This document shows, piece after piece, positions 7,455 through 15,349 of a DNA stretch of 21,414 bases. Position 1 is the stretch's first letter. Each line of letters starts with the position of its first letter. The notes beneath the pieces are model-generated. The model ran no database searches, was not told where the DNA came from, and was given only the letters and a program-made list of their open reading frames with translations. Origin of the DNA: Bacillota bacterium (GTDB taxonomy: Bacteria; Bacillota; UBA4882; UBA10575); assembly GCA_003511465.1 (NCBI GenBank), contig DOID01000059.1, forward strand, positions 21,300 through 42,713, in the 5' to 3' direction. A program made the position numbers and the translations under genes.

Positions 7455-9599
7455 TTATTCGGCACGCATCTCTTTGAGCGTCGGTGCCAGCCAAGAATAA
7501 CGGTTTTCGATCTTGTTATTTTTAACGGCAATCGCCAAAGCTTTTTTTGTCCCCACCAACACCACCATTTTTTTGGCCCGGGTAATGCCAGTATACAATA
7601 AATTCCGTTGTAACAAAATATAGTGTTGGGTAGTGACCGGCATTACCACTACCGGGTACTCGCTACCCTGACTCTTATGGACAGAAATGGCATAGGCCAA
7701 AACCAGCTCATCCAGTTCCTCAAAGGCATAATCGATCAACCGTTCTTCCTGTTCGTCGGGGAAGGCCACCGTCAAAACTTGCTCTTCCGGATCGATCCGG
7801 ACAATCCGCCCTAAATCCCCATTGAATACCATCTTAGTGTAGTTGTTCCGGATCTGCATCACCTTATCCCGCGGCCGAAAGACCCGGTCGCCGTAGCGGA
7901 TCTCCAGCGCCTGCCCACCCCTGGGGTTTAACGCTTCCTGGAGCAGGAGATTAAGGTTCTCCACCCCCGTTACTGTCTTGCGCATCGGCGAGAGGACCTG
8001 GATCTCCGTGGCCGGATCACACTTTAAGTAGCGCGGTAGACGCACCGTCACTAAACGAATAATTTCGTCCACGATCTGCTCCGGTTCGGCGACATTCAGA
8101 AAGAAAAAGTCGGATGCCCCCTTAAATTCGGGCATTTCCCCTTCGTTGATCCGGTGGGCATTGGTCACGATTTTACTCGCCTCGGCCTGACGAAAAATGG
8201 TCTTCAAAGCGACCAGAGGAATCACTTCCGAGGTAATTAAATCCCGGAGGACGGCGCCGGGACCAACTGAAGGCAATTGGTCCTGATCTCCGACTAGGAT
8301 CAGGCGTGTCCCCGGTGTAATCGCTTTCAGCAGTTGGTAAAAGAGGGGAAGATCGAGCATGGACACTTCATCAACGATGACAATTTCGGCTTCCAACGGG
8401 CGCTCCTCATTCCGGCCGTAATTTAACCCGGCCCCGACCGTATAGCCAAACTCCAACAAGCGGTGGATTGTTTTGGCTTCCTCCCCGGTAGCCTCCTGCA
8501 TCCTTTTGGCCGCCCGGCCGGTGGGAGCCGCTAAAAGTGCGCGCTCTCCTCTTAACCGACACCCCCGAATTATACTTCGGATCGTGGTCGTCTTCCCCGT
8601 GCCTGGACCGCCGGTAATCATTAAAACCCCTTCTTGAAAGGCCTTCTCCACCGCCAAGCGCTGTTCGAAAGTGAGCATCGCTAATTCTTCGTCGGTAAAA
8701 CGAATTGCTTGCGCCGTCGGACCCGTCTTGACCAGAGAAAGTATTTTCTCACCAACTTTCCGTTCACACCAGTAGAAAAAACTTAAGTAAAGCCGGTCCG
8801 TTTCTAAATAAAGCTCTTTCTCTTCCACTAAGGCGGCGATCACCTGACGAGTCACGTCCGCCGGAGCTTCCAATTCCTTACTGACTTCCGGTACAAACTC
8901 CCCCAGCGGCACATAAACATGGCCTTCGTCCGTATACTTACGGAGATAATAGAGCACACCGGCGCGGACCCGTTCGTCAGCGGCCGGATCTTTTCGTCCC
9001 AAGAGACCGGCTATGTGGTCTGCCGTCTTAAAACCCACACCAAAGAGGTCGTCCGCCAACCGGTACGGATTGGCCTTGATTACCTCGGCCGCTTTTTCCC
9101 CGTAGCGGTGATAAATTTTCGTGGCTAAGGCGGGCGTAATCCCAACCCCGCGTAGAAATACCATCATCCGCCGGATCTGTTTCTGTTCTACCAAGGCTTG
9201 CGTAATCTTCTCCGCCTTTTGGGGTCCGATCCCTTCAACCTCTTGGAGTCGCTCCGGGGTTTCAGCAATAATCTCTAGTGTCGCCAGGCCAAAGGTCTTC
9301 ACCATCTTTTTGGCGGTGACCGGCCCGATCCCTTTAATCAAACCGGACCCTAAGTAGCGTTCGATCCCTTCCACAGTCACCGGTGGAAGGACGTCAAAAG
9401 CTTCCACTTTAAACTGCCGACCATACGTAGGATGGAGCACCCACTCCCCGCTGAGACGGAGACTTTCCCCGGTACTGACATTAGGAAGATACCCGACTAT
9501 GGTCAGGCTTTCGGTGGCTGTTTGCAAGCGGGCAACCATATACCCGTTTTCTTCATTCTGAAAGGTAATCCGTTCAAGAATACCCTCAATTTCAGTCAT
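7455..9599 (-). CDS. recD2: RecD2 (RecD-like) 5'-3' DNA helicase
   Basis: RecD2 is the RecBC-independent SF1B helicase found in Bacillota and Deinococcus, linked to DNA repair and replication-fork maintenance. In 714 residues an N-terminal OB-like region leads to tandem helix-hairpin-helix motifs (IKGIGPVTAKK about 88-98, EGIGPQKAEKI about 122-132). Then come the RecA-like core with Walker A TGGPGTGKTTT about 329-339 and IVIVDEVSM (Walker B). The C-terminal part has AYAISVHKSQGSEYP and LLYTGITRAKK (motifs V and VI). The ATG at 9599 overlaps the preceding gene's stop by eight bases and has AAGGAGGG upstream. recD2 next to comF genes recurs in clostridia. It is probably cotranscribed with rex and comFA. 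Confidence 0.97.
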   Translation of the reverse strand: MTEIEGILERITFQNEENGYMVARLQTATESLTIVGYLPNVSTGESLRLSGEWVLHPTYGRQFKVEAFDVLPPVTVEGIERYLGSGLIKGIGPVTAKKMVKTFGLATLEIIAETPERLQEVEGIGPQKAEKITQALVEQKQIRRMMVFLRGVGITPALATKIYHRYGEKAAEVIKANPYRLADDLFGVGFKTADHIAGLLGRKDPAADERVRAGVLYYLRKYTDEGHVYVPLGEFVPEVSKELEAPADVTRQVIAALVEEKELYLETDRLYLSFFYWCERKVGEKILSLVKTGPTAQAIRFTDEELAMLTFEQRLAVEKAFQEGVLMITGGPGTGKTTTIRSIIRGCRLRGERALLAAPTGRAAKRMQEATGEEAKTIHRLLEFGYTVGAGLNYGRNEERPLEAEIVIVDEVSMLDLPLFYQLLKAITPGTRLILVGDQDQLPSVGPGAVLRDLITSEVIPLVALKTIFRQAEASKIVTNAHRINEGEMPEFKGASDFFFLNVAEPEQIVDEIIRLVTVRLPRYLKCDPATEIQVLSPMRKTVTGVENLNLLLQEALNPRGGQALEIRYGDRVFRPRDKVMQIRNNYTKMVFNGDLGRIVRIDPEEQVLTVAFPDEQEERLIDYAFEELDELVLAYAISVHKSQGSEYPVVVMPVTTQHYILLQRNLLYTGITRAKKMVVLVGTKKALAIAVKNNKIENRYSWLAPTLKEMRAE

Positions 9600-10155
9600 G
9601 GGTATTCCCTCCTTCCCCCCCTTCCCATGGTCGGCGGGCGATGATCCGCTGGGCTAGGTAGCCCGTTAACCAACCGGACGGGAGCGCCAAGAGTAGCGCC
9701 CAAGGTAGGAGATAAAATATTCCGGTTCCGGGGACTAGTAGATACAACATTAATAACTGGCCACAGTTATGGGCGACGGCACCGCTGATACTAATTCCAT
9801 ATAGACTAAACACTTTGGGTAGGGTCCGCCTGAGGAGTCCCATCACCAAAAGCGCAGCAATGCTCCCCCCTACACTAAGGGCAAAGGCAACCGAGAATAA
9901 GGTCCCGGTTAAGAGCCCCGTAAGCACGATTCTCCCCCCGGTCACCGCCCATAGCATCCACGGCCGTTCGGTCACCAATACGACCAGCGTAACGATGTTG
10001 GCAAGCCCGATCTTCGCGCCCGGAATCGGTACCACTAACCCCAAGGGAATCAGGACCGACTCCAGTACGCTGAGGGTGACCCCCAGCGCCATATAAACAC
10101 TGGTTTTAGTGATGTTATTGATCCGTTCTTGATTGGAAATTCTTTTCCCCTTCAT
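9592..10155 (-). CDS. Gx transporter / Hpre_diP_synt_I family membrane protein
   Basis: The 187-residue protein has about five hydrophobic segments and the family signature PGAKIGLANIVTL near residues 44-56. This family was named 'heptaprenyl diphosphate synthase component I' but is now treated as small S-component-like membrane transporters (Gx transporter family) of uncertain substrate. A polar stretch of 20 residues precedes the first membrane segment (YMALGVTLSVLESVLI). A 41-base overlap with the end of rex and an eight-base overlap with recD2 indicate co-translation. These genes often neighbour Rnf-type or NusG-II/FMN-binding genes; none are visible here. Substrate is unknown. Confidence 0.85.
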   Translation of the reverse strand: MKGKRISNQERINNITKTSVYMALGVTLSVLESVLIPLGLVVPIPGAKIGLANIVTLVVLVTERPWMLWAVTGGRIVLTGLLTGTLFSVAFALSVGGSIAALLVMGLLRRTLPKVFSLYGISISGAVAHNCGQLLMLYLLVPGTGIFYLLPWALLLALPSGWLTGYLAQRIIARRPWEGGEGGNTHD

Positions 10156-10804
10156 CTTCTTCCCATTCTTTGCTGTAATAAGCCAAACTTTCCAACTCTA
10201 AAGTGAAATCGGCATGACGCACCCGAATCCCGGGGGGAATTTCTAATTTAACCGGCGCAAAATTAAGAAAGGCCTTGACGCCACTGGCTACGCAGCGGTC
10301 GAATACCACCTGCGCCGCCTCGGCCGGTACGGTTAAAATAATGATCATCAGCGGTAATTCCTTAATTAGTTCCGGTAAGCGTTGAACCGGGTAAACCTCC
10401 ACCCCAGCTACATGGCCGCCGATTTTCCGTTCATCCTGGTCAAAAGCAGCTCTCATTCTTAATCCTTCGCGGCTCAATACCTCTTTTTGCCGGTCCGCCC
10501 CGTAATGAAGAAAAGCTTGCCCTAAATTGCCCACTCCGACCAAACCCGCATTGACCACCCGGTCAAGTTTGAGGATCCGGCGCAGCTCCTCCCGTAAAAT
10601 GGTAACCTCATAACCCACGCCCTGTTTCCCGAAGACACCAAAAAAACTAAGGTCCTTCCGAATTTGGCCTGGGGTAACGCCTGTCCTGGCACCCAATTCG
10701 TAAGAGGAAACGATGGAGGACGATTCGGGATCTAAATCCGATAAAACCCTTAAATATAAGGGTAAACGACGAATAACAACATCAGGAACCTTCCGCTTCC
10801 GCAC
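10115..10804 (-). CDS. rex: Rex, NADH/NAD+-sensing transcriptional repressor
   Basis: Rex represses fermentation and respiration genes when NADH is low and leaves DNA when NADH is high. The 229-residue protein has a winged-helix N-terminus with SSYELGARTGVTPGQIRKDLSFFGVFGKQGVGY about 38-70, highly typical of Rex. A Rossmann domain follows with NAGLVGVGNLGQAFLHY about 85-101, FDQDERKIG and a C-terminal swapped helix (ADFTLELESLAYYSKEW). The tail after that (EEDEGEKNFQSRTDQ) is polar and may exist mainly because it overlaps the next gene's start. The start is GTG at 10804 with an AAGGGGG site. It is divergent from spoIIP across 182 bases. I saw no convincing Rex operator there. Confidence 0.96.
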   Translation of the reverse strand: MRKRKVPDVVIRRLPLYLRVLSDLDPESSSIVSSYELGARTGVTPGQIRKDLSFFGVFGKQGVGYEVTILREELRRILKLDRVVNAGLVGVGNLGQAFLHYGADRQKEVLSREGLRMRAAFDQDERKIGGHVAGVEVYPVQRLPELIKELPLMIIILTVPAEAAQVVFDRCVASGVKAFLNFAPVKLEIPPGIRVRHADFTLELESLAYYSKEWEEDEGEKNFQSRTDQ

Positions 10805-10897
10805 GGAATTACCCCCTTCCCAAGTATATTTCCCCTTCGACGTTTACTTTCACATTCCTGCTGGCTTCAGCTTCTGTCTTAAATCAGCAACCCCCGG

Positions 10898-10905
10898 CAT
10901 ATACT
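10898..10905 (+). promoter_or_regulatory. Possible SigE-type -10 element upstream of spoIIP
   Basis: CATATACT matches the SigE -10 consensus CATACAMT at 7 of 8 positions and is correctly placed about 80 bases before the spoIIP start. The -35 candidate 14 bases upstream (10877-10883, TCTTAAA) matches KMATATT at only 4 of 7. spoIIP is SigE-dependent in B. subtilis, which supports the idea, but the sequence evidence alone is weak. Confidence 0.3.
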
Positions 10906-10932
10906 TCTACAATGAAGATGGGCGCAAGACAA
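10904..10932 (-). promoter_or_regulatory. Possible housekeeping promoter for rex
   Basis: On the minus strand TTGTCT (10927-10932) and TAGAAG (10904-10909) are separated by 17 bases. Each matches the SigA hexamers at about 4 of 6. It would start transcription about 95 bases before rex and overlaps the candidate spoIIP promoter on the other strand. Weak evidence only. Confidence 0.25.
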
Positions 10933-10986
10933 TTTACCATTATGGTTAATAACTACATCGCATCGAAGGACAGGGGGTCTTAAGTT

Positions 10987-12093
10987 TTGATAAACTCTCT
11001 ACCAAAAAACGAACGGTTCCGGTTTATCTTAGTTATTGGTCTGATCTTTTTCACCGTTTTCATCACCATCGGGGTCTGTTTGGTCGAAGCCAAAGGACAA
11101 CAGGGTTTTTTTTACCCCATTGGGTATCTAAAACGCCTTTATCATCTTGATTCGCAAGTTGGTCGTAATTTCCTTTCCCAAGTGATTCCCGGGTTTAAAC
11201 GCTACCGGTTCGAGGAAGACCCGGACTTTATTCTTGATGGAAAAGCGACTGATCTCCTCCTCCGTTTCCTGGTTAACATCAGGAACCCCTCTCCACAGGA
11301 GATGTTTAAAACCCAATTTCCGCTCCTGGCTCGCCAGGATGCGATCAAAGGATATTCATTACTATATACCGCCGCCCTTCAGGCTCAACCGAAAGAGACC
11401 ATTCGGCGTCCAAGCCCATTGCCACCAGCCCGAACCGTTCCGCCCCCGCAAGAAGCGGTGCCGACACCACGGGTGGAGGCGCCTAGGGTCTTAATCTACC
11501 ATACCCACACTTCCGAATCCTACGTTCCGGTCAGCGGGCAGACCCACCTCCATAACGGACAGGGCGATATCGTCCGGGCTGGAGAAAAACTGACAGCGCT
11601 TTTGAATCAGCAGTATGGCATTAAAACCTTACATTCCGATACCATCCATGATCAATACCCCTTCCGCGAGGCCTACCAACGCTCTGAGGTAACAGTCAAA
11701 GAATTGTTAGAAAAGCATCCCAAACTTGATGTAGTCCTTGATCTGCATCGGGATGCAACGCCGGGCTTAGATCATAAAGTACCCATTAAAGGAAAAACCG
11801 CCGCCAAGATTATTCTCGTCGTCGGTTCTGATCGGTTGGGACTGGCCCATCCCAATTGGGATAAAAACTCCCGCTTTGCCAATGCCCTCTTGGCCATTAT
11901 GGATCAACTCTACCCTAATTTAGCCCACGGAGTGATTCTAGCCGAAGCCCGTTATAACCAACATCTCCATCCCCAGTCGATCATCGTCGAATTCGGCGAT
12001 GATAAATCAACATGGGAGGAAGTCAATTACTCCTTAGAACTCTTTGCCGAGGTCCTTGCCACCTATTTTTCCCAAGTCAGTTACTCCCTTTAG
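10987..12093 (+). CDS. spoIIP: SpoIIP, sporulation peptidoglycan amidase/endopeptidase
   Basis: SpoIIP acts with SpoIID and SpoIIM to degrade septal and forespore peptidoglycan during engulfment. The protein has 368 residues. A short cytoplasmic N-terminus and one membrane helix (about 12-33, FILVIGLIFFTVFITIGVCL) are followed by a Pro-rich linker near 138-165. The C-terminal SpoIIP domain has the zinc/catalytic motifs LIYHTHTSESY about 168-178 and VVLDLHRDATPG, plus IIVEFGDD near the end, whose Glu aligns with the conserved catalytic Glu of the family. The start is TTG at 10987, preceded by AGGGGG; an ATG start with a ribosome site is not available nearby. It is the only plus-strand gene in this half of the window. 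It ends six bases from the convergent RseC-family gene with no clear terminator between. Confidence 0.94.
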   Translation: MINSLPKNERFRFILVIGLIFFTVFITIGVCLVEAKGQQGFFYPIGYLKRLYHLDSQVGRNFLSQVIPGFKRYRFEEDPDFILDGKATDLLLRFLVNIRNPSPQEMFKTQFPLLARQDAIKGYSLLYTAALQAQPKETIRRPSPLPPARTVPPPQEAVPTPRVEAPRVLIYHTHTSESYVPVSGQTHLHNGQGDIVRAGEKLTALLNQQYGIKTLHSDTIHDQYPFREAYQRSEVTVKELLEKHPKLDVVLDLHRDATPGLDHKVPIKGKTAAKIILVVGSDRLGLAHPNWDKNSRFANALLAIMDQLYPNLAHGVILAEARYNQHLHPQSIIVEFGDDKSTWEEVNYSLELFAEVLATYFSQVSYSL

Positions 12094-12099
12094 GGCTTA

Positions 12100-12549
12100 C
12101 TAGCTAAGGGTTCGCTCCAGTACCCGGGTGATTTGCGGTTGGTAGTGGGGTAATTTTCGCAGCCGCCGGTCATAAATATGGAGGCTGAAATAAGTCAGCA
12201 CCAGCGCAAGCGCCCCCCCAATCACCCCGCTGACTTCCGCCCAGACTGCACCCCAGAGGAAATCCCCCAGTCGTGCTCCACCCAGATACCCCAGGAGAAA
12301 GAGGACGAGTGGCACGGCATAAACCAGAAAACCGGCGCGGAGCAAAGACGTACTATTGAATCCAACTGTTACCCGGTCACCTTGCTTTAAATCCAGTTCA
12401 TTCTTGGGGAGGACAATCTCCTGTTCCCCCAGGCTATTGCCTAAAACAAAACAAGCCCCGCAATTTTTACAGGCCGAATGGCGCAGATAACGTAAACGGA
12501 CCTCTTCCCCCTCAACATTAACGACCCAGGCTTCTTTCTCCATCATCAT
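12100..12549 (-). CDS. RseC/MucC (SoxR-reducing system) family membrane protein
   Basis: The 149-residue protein has an N-terminal soluble domain with a Cys cluster CKNCGAC near residues 27-33, the position where RseC proteins carry conserved cysteines. Two membrane helices follow (about 71-90 and 100-120, AGFLVYAVPLVLFLLGYLGG and the VSGVIGGALALVLTY region) and a basic tail. In proteobacteria RseC modulates sigma-E or helps reduce SoxR alongside Rnf-like complexes. In Bacillota the role is not established. No rnf genes are visible. It is the last gene of the sua5 operon, 38 bases after the P-type ATPase-like gene, and has an AAAGAGGG site. There are three consecutive ATG codons, so the exact start could shift by two residues. 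Confidence 0.85.
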   Translation of the reverse strand: MMMEKEAWVVNVEGEEVRLRYLRHSACKNCGACFVLGNSLGEQEIVLPKNELDLKQGDRVTVGFNSTSLLRAGFLVYAVPLVLFLLGYLGGARLGDFLWGAVWAEVSGVIGGALALVLTYFSLHIYDRRLRKLPHYQPQITRVLERTLS

Positions 12550-12587
12550 CCCTCTTTATCTTCTTTGCTATGGACTTTTTGTATAGA

Positions 12588-13577
12588 TCAACGTTTAGGC
12601 GGGCAAAAGGGTTCCCCAAACCCCTCCTTCACCACTGTTTTCCATATTGCCCCCGCCAAAAGTGGCGTCAGCGCTAGACCGCTGATGACCACCCAATCCA
12701 TCAGGGTTAAAGTTTGCACCCGGAAGATCCGGCGCAGCCAAGGGGCGACAAAAACAATCAGCAGCAAAGAAGTGGCACCAACCATACTCCAGAGGAATTT
12801 TGTGCGCGGGAAGATCCTTCGACGCTGCCCCGTCACCCAGAGCGACCAATAATTATAGGCGTGGACCAGTTGGCAGAGGCCTAACGTGACGAAGGCCATC
12901 GTCTCCCCTTTCGGTACTGACTCCGCTAACCCCAAGCGGAAAGCGCTCAGGGTTACAAGGGCCATGACGGCCCCAAAAAACGCGAATGAAATCTGAACTT
13001 TCCACGCAAAAAGACCTTGTTCCGGGGAAAGCGCCGGTCTTTCCCTGCTCTCACCCTCCGGCAGCGCTACCCCAAGGGCGAACACCGTTAAGGTACCAGT
13101 CACTAGGTTGATCCAGAGCATCTGAAGGGGTGATAACGGAAGCGGCCACCCCAGCAGAATCCCGCTTAAGATTACCATGACGGCGCCGAGCTTACAGGAG
13201 AGAAGAAAATAAACGGCCTTAACCTCTGTGACGAAATGATCAGCTGCTAAGACAGGGAACCCCCCAGGGATCACCGTTACGCCCAGACTGACTGCGATTA
13301 AGAACATTTCGTAGAAGCGATGCCCCCGGAAAAGACCGAGGAGGAAAACCAGCAAACCAACGCCGACCGCCAAGAGGTCGATTTGTGTCTGAAGATGACC
13401 GGCGCTGTGACCCTCGGTCGTCATCTTGGTTCCGGTTACCGGCGCTTTTGATTTCCGGACCACCCCGTAGACCAGATGGATGATAACAATCGATAAAATA
13501 ACGATGGCGTCGCTGGTTTCCCCGGAGAGCAGGGAAACGACAGCCGCCACCATCAATAAAATACCCATCATTTTCAA
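12588..13577 (-). CDS. P-type ATPase membrane core lacking A, P and N domains
   Basis: The 329-residue protein is nearly all membrane. It aligns in order with the ten helices of PacL/SERCA-like cation ATPases. M1-M2 are at about 4-40 (VSLLSGETSDAIVILSIVII). M3-M4 are at about 66-112 (VFLLGLFRGHRFYEMFL, then VIPGGFP at 102-108). M5-M6 are at 121-171 (FLLSCKLGAVMV, then LQMLWINLVTG at 151-161). M7-M10 follow to the end. The actuator domain is replaced by about 25 residues between M2 and M3, and the phosphorylation and nucleotide domains, including DKTGT, by about 10 residues between M4 and M5. Ion-ligand positions are also changed: PEGLP to PGGFP, N-x-x-E in M5 to K129/A132, and the Asp of NLVTDG to G161; N157 and T160 remain. 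It cannot hydrolyse ATP. The frame is intact and overlaps the upstream stop as TTGA. The start is TTG 13577 or ATG 13571. The alternative is a decaying remnant kept open by chance. Confidence 0.85.
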   Translation of the reverse strand: MKMMGILLMVAAVVSLLSGETSDAIVILSIVIIHLVYGVVRKSKAPVTGTKMTTEGHSAGHLQTQIDLLAVGVGLLVFLLGLFRGHRFYEMFLIAVSLGVTVIPGGFPVLAADHFVTEVKAVYFLLSCKLGAVMVILSGILLGWPLPLSPLQMLWINLVTGTLTVFALGVALPEGESRERPALSPEQGLFAWKVQISFAFFGAVMALVTLSAFRLGLAESVPKGETMAFVTLGLCQLVHAYNYWSLWVTGQRRRIFPRTKFLWSMVGATSLLLIVFVAPWLRRIFRVQTLTLMDWVVISGLALTPLLAGAIWKTVVKEGFGEPFCPPKR

Positions 13578-14644
13578 TTATCCCCGCCTATTCCCTTTTC
13601 CTCCTTTTCCCGGGCGGCGCTCTGCATCGATAACAACCCCCGCAGACAAAGGAAGATTACACCTAAACCGCTTAGTAAAATTAAGAGACCAAACAGCAAA
13701 GTGACCCGGGAAAGAAAGATCGAAGCCAAGCCGGAAAGGAAACTTAAACCGTAGAGCACGAGCACCGTTTTCTTCGTCCCCAGTCCGGAAGTGAGGAGTA
13801 GATGGTGGATGTGATAGCGGTCACCTTGCATAAGCTGTTCACCACTGCGCCAGCGTCGCCAGACTGCCCAGAGCGTATCGAGAAAGGGAATCCCCATGGC
13901 GAAAACGGGAATCGCCAGGGCTAGAACGGTCGGTAGCTTCAAAGCGCCCATCACGGAGATGACACCCAGTAAATAACCGAGGAAGTAGGCACCGGAATTA
14001 CCCATAAAGACCCGCGCCGGATAAAAATTAAAGGGAAGAAAACCAAGTAAAACACCGATCAGAATCGCACAGAGAAAAACGGCTGCCGACTGACGGAGGC
14101 TGAGCCCAATGATGAGGAGACTTACGCCGGCAATGGCAGAAACCCCGGCCGCTAGACCATCCAAGCCGTCAATCAGGTTAATAATATTAATCGTGGTGAC
14201 CAGCCATAAAATCGTCAGGGGATAACTGAGCCACCCTAAGGCGACCATTTCCCCAAAGGGGTTTGTCAAATAAGCGATGCGGATCCCGGAAGCAGCAATT
14301 AAGGTTGCTACCAGGATCTGAATAAGAAGTTTTCTCCCGCTCGATAAATCGTATTTATCATCAACCAACCCCAAGAGAAAGATGATCAATCCTCCGCCCA
14401 AAATCGTCCCTAGATAGGGAAAGGAATAACCACCGGTTAAAAATAGGGTTAAACTGAACGACGTAAAGATCGCCAACCCGCCCGTATAGGGACGGGGGGA
14501 GCTATGAACCCGACGTTCCCGTGGTAAATCCAAAAGCCCCCAAGCGGTGCCTGTTTTCGTCCAGAAGATCGTCAACAGTAAAGAGAACACAAACCCGATG
14601 CCGCTAAGCAGGGCGAGATTCCAGCCAAAAACGGACCATTCCAC
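13574..14644 (-). CDS. tagO: TagO/WecA-type undecaprenyl-phosphate sugar-1-P transferase
   Basis: This family transfers GlcNAc-1-P or a similar sugar phosphate from UDP-sugar to undecaprenyl phosphate, the first step of wall teichoic acid or related glycans. The protein is about 356 residues with ten or eleven helices. Motifs visible are LVDDKYDLS near 95-103 (the DD Mg2+ site), NLIDGLDGLAAG, and DRYHIHHLLL (HxHH). The usual FMGDSG motif reads FMGNSGA, because the Asp codon is AAT at 13997-13999. In MraY and WecA relatives that Asp is catalytically important, so activity may be altered. The start is placed at GTG 14644; the GTG three codons upstream (14653) lies within the AAGGGGTGA ribosome site. 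It follows upp by 47-56 bases and overlaps the next gene's start. Location is the cytoplasmic membrane. Confidence 0.92.
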   Translation of the reverse strand: MEWSVFGWNLALLSGIGFVFSLLLTIFWTKTGTAWGLLDLPRERRVHSSPRPYTGGLAIFTSFSLTLFLTGGYSFPYLGTILGGGLIIFLLGLVDDKYDLSSGRKLLIQILVATLIAASGIRIAYLTNPFGEMVALGWLSYPLTILWLVTTINIINLIDGLDGLAAGVSAIAGVSLLIIGLSLRQSAAVFLCAILIGVLLGFLPFNFYPARVFMGNSGAYFLGYLLGVISVMGALKLPTVLALAIPVFAMGIPFLDTLWAVWRRWRSGEQLMQGDRYHIHHLLLTSGLGTKKTVLVLYGLSFLSGLASIFLSRVTLLFGLLILLSGLGVIFLCLRGLLSMQSAAREKEEKGIGGDN

Positions 14645-14700
14645 CCTTCTCACCCCTTTTCATCGTTGATTCAAGCTCTATGACCAACATTGGATTGCTG

Positions 14701-15333
14701 TTATTTGGTTCCGAACAAGCGGTCGCCGGCGTCACCTAAACCAGGGATAATATAACCATGGTTGTCCAAGTAATCGTCAATTGCCGCCACAAAAACTTCA
14801 ACTTCCGGATGTTCCTGTTGAATCCGGGCCACTCCTTCCGGAGCCGCGATTAAACAGACTAATTTAATCGTCTTGGTTGCTCCCCGCTTTTTCAGAAAAT
14901 CAATCGCCGCAGAGGCTGAACCACCAGTAGCTAGCATCGGGTCAACCACGATCAGATCCCGATCCTGAAGATCATTAGGCAGCTTACAATAGTACTCAAC
15001 CGGACGCAGCGTGTTCGGGTCGCGGTATAAACCGATATGACCCATTTTGGCGGCAGGAATCAGTTTCATGATCCCATCAGCCATCACCAGACCGGCGCGG
15101 AGAATCGGGACAATGGCAATTTTCTTCCCGGAAATCACCTTGGCTTTAGCTTTGGCAATCGGTGTCTGAATCTCTATTTCCTCTAAAGGAAAATCCCTGG
15201 TTACTTCGTAAGCCATTAAGGTAGCGATCTCTTCCACTAATTCTCGAAATTCTTTCGGACCGGTGCCAACATCCCTGATAATGCTCAATTTATGTTGAAT
15301 TAATGGATGCTCAATCAAATGTACAGACCCCAT
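14701..15333 (-). CDS. upp: Uracil phosphoribosyltransferase
   Basis: Upp salvages uracil: uracil + PRPP gives UMP + diphosphate. The 210-residue protein (family about 209) has all landmarks: VHLIEHPLIQHKLSIIRD at the N-terminus, AIVPILRAGLVMADG near 73-87, the PRPP loop LIVVDPMLATGGSASAAID about 127-145, and the C-terminal uracil-binding segment HGYIIPGLGDAGDRLFGTK. The start has an AGGAGG site eight bases upstream of ATG. It follows rpiB by 16 bases, the same local order (ywlE, rpiB, upp) as in many Bacillota, upstream of the wall-glycan and ATP-synthase genes in relatives. Confidence 0.98.
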   Translation of the reverse strand: MGSVHLIEHPLIQHKLSIIRDVGTGPKEFRELVEEIATLMAYEVTRDFPLEEIEIQTPIAKAKAKVISGKKIAIVPILRAGLVMADGIMKLIPAAKMGHIGLYRDPNTLRPVEYYCKLPNDLQDRDLIVVDPMLATGGSASAAIDFLKKRGATKTIKLVCLIAAPEGVARIQQEHPEVEVFVAAIDDYLDNHGYIIPGLGDAGDRLFGTK

Positions 15334-15349
15334 CTAAGAATCCTCCTCT

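Noticed and set aside
10805..10986. Possible Rex operator between rex and spoIIP
   Set aside because: Only a TGTGAAA half-site and an unrelated ACCAT-T-ATGGT palindrome were found, not the TTGTGAA-N6-TTCACAA type dyad.
12086..12110. Hairpin spanning the convergent spoIIP and RseC-family gene ends
   Set aside because: The stem CCCTTTAG/CTAAGGG has a bulge and no T run follows on either strand, so I do not call a terminator.
15031..15038. ACCGATAT on the plus strand inside upp
   Set aside because: Matches a sigma-28 -10 but has no TAAA-like element 15-16 bases upstream and lies antisense within a housekeeping gene; likely chance.
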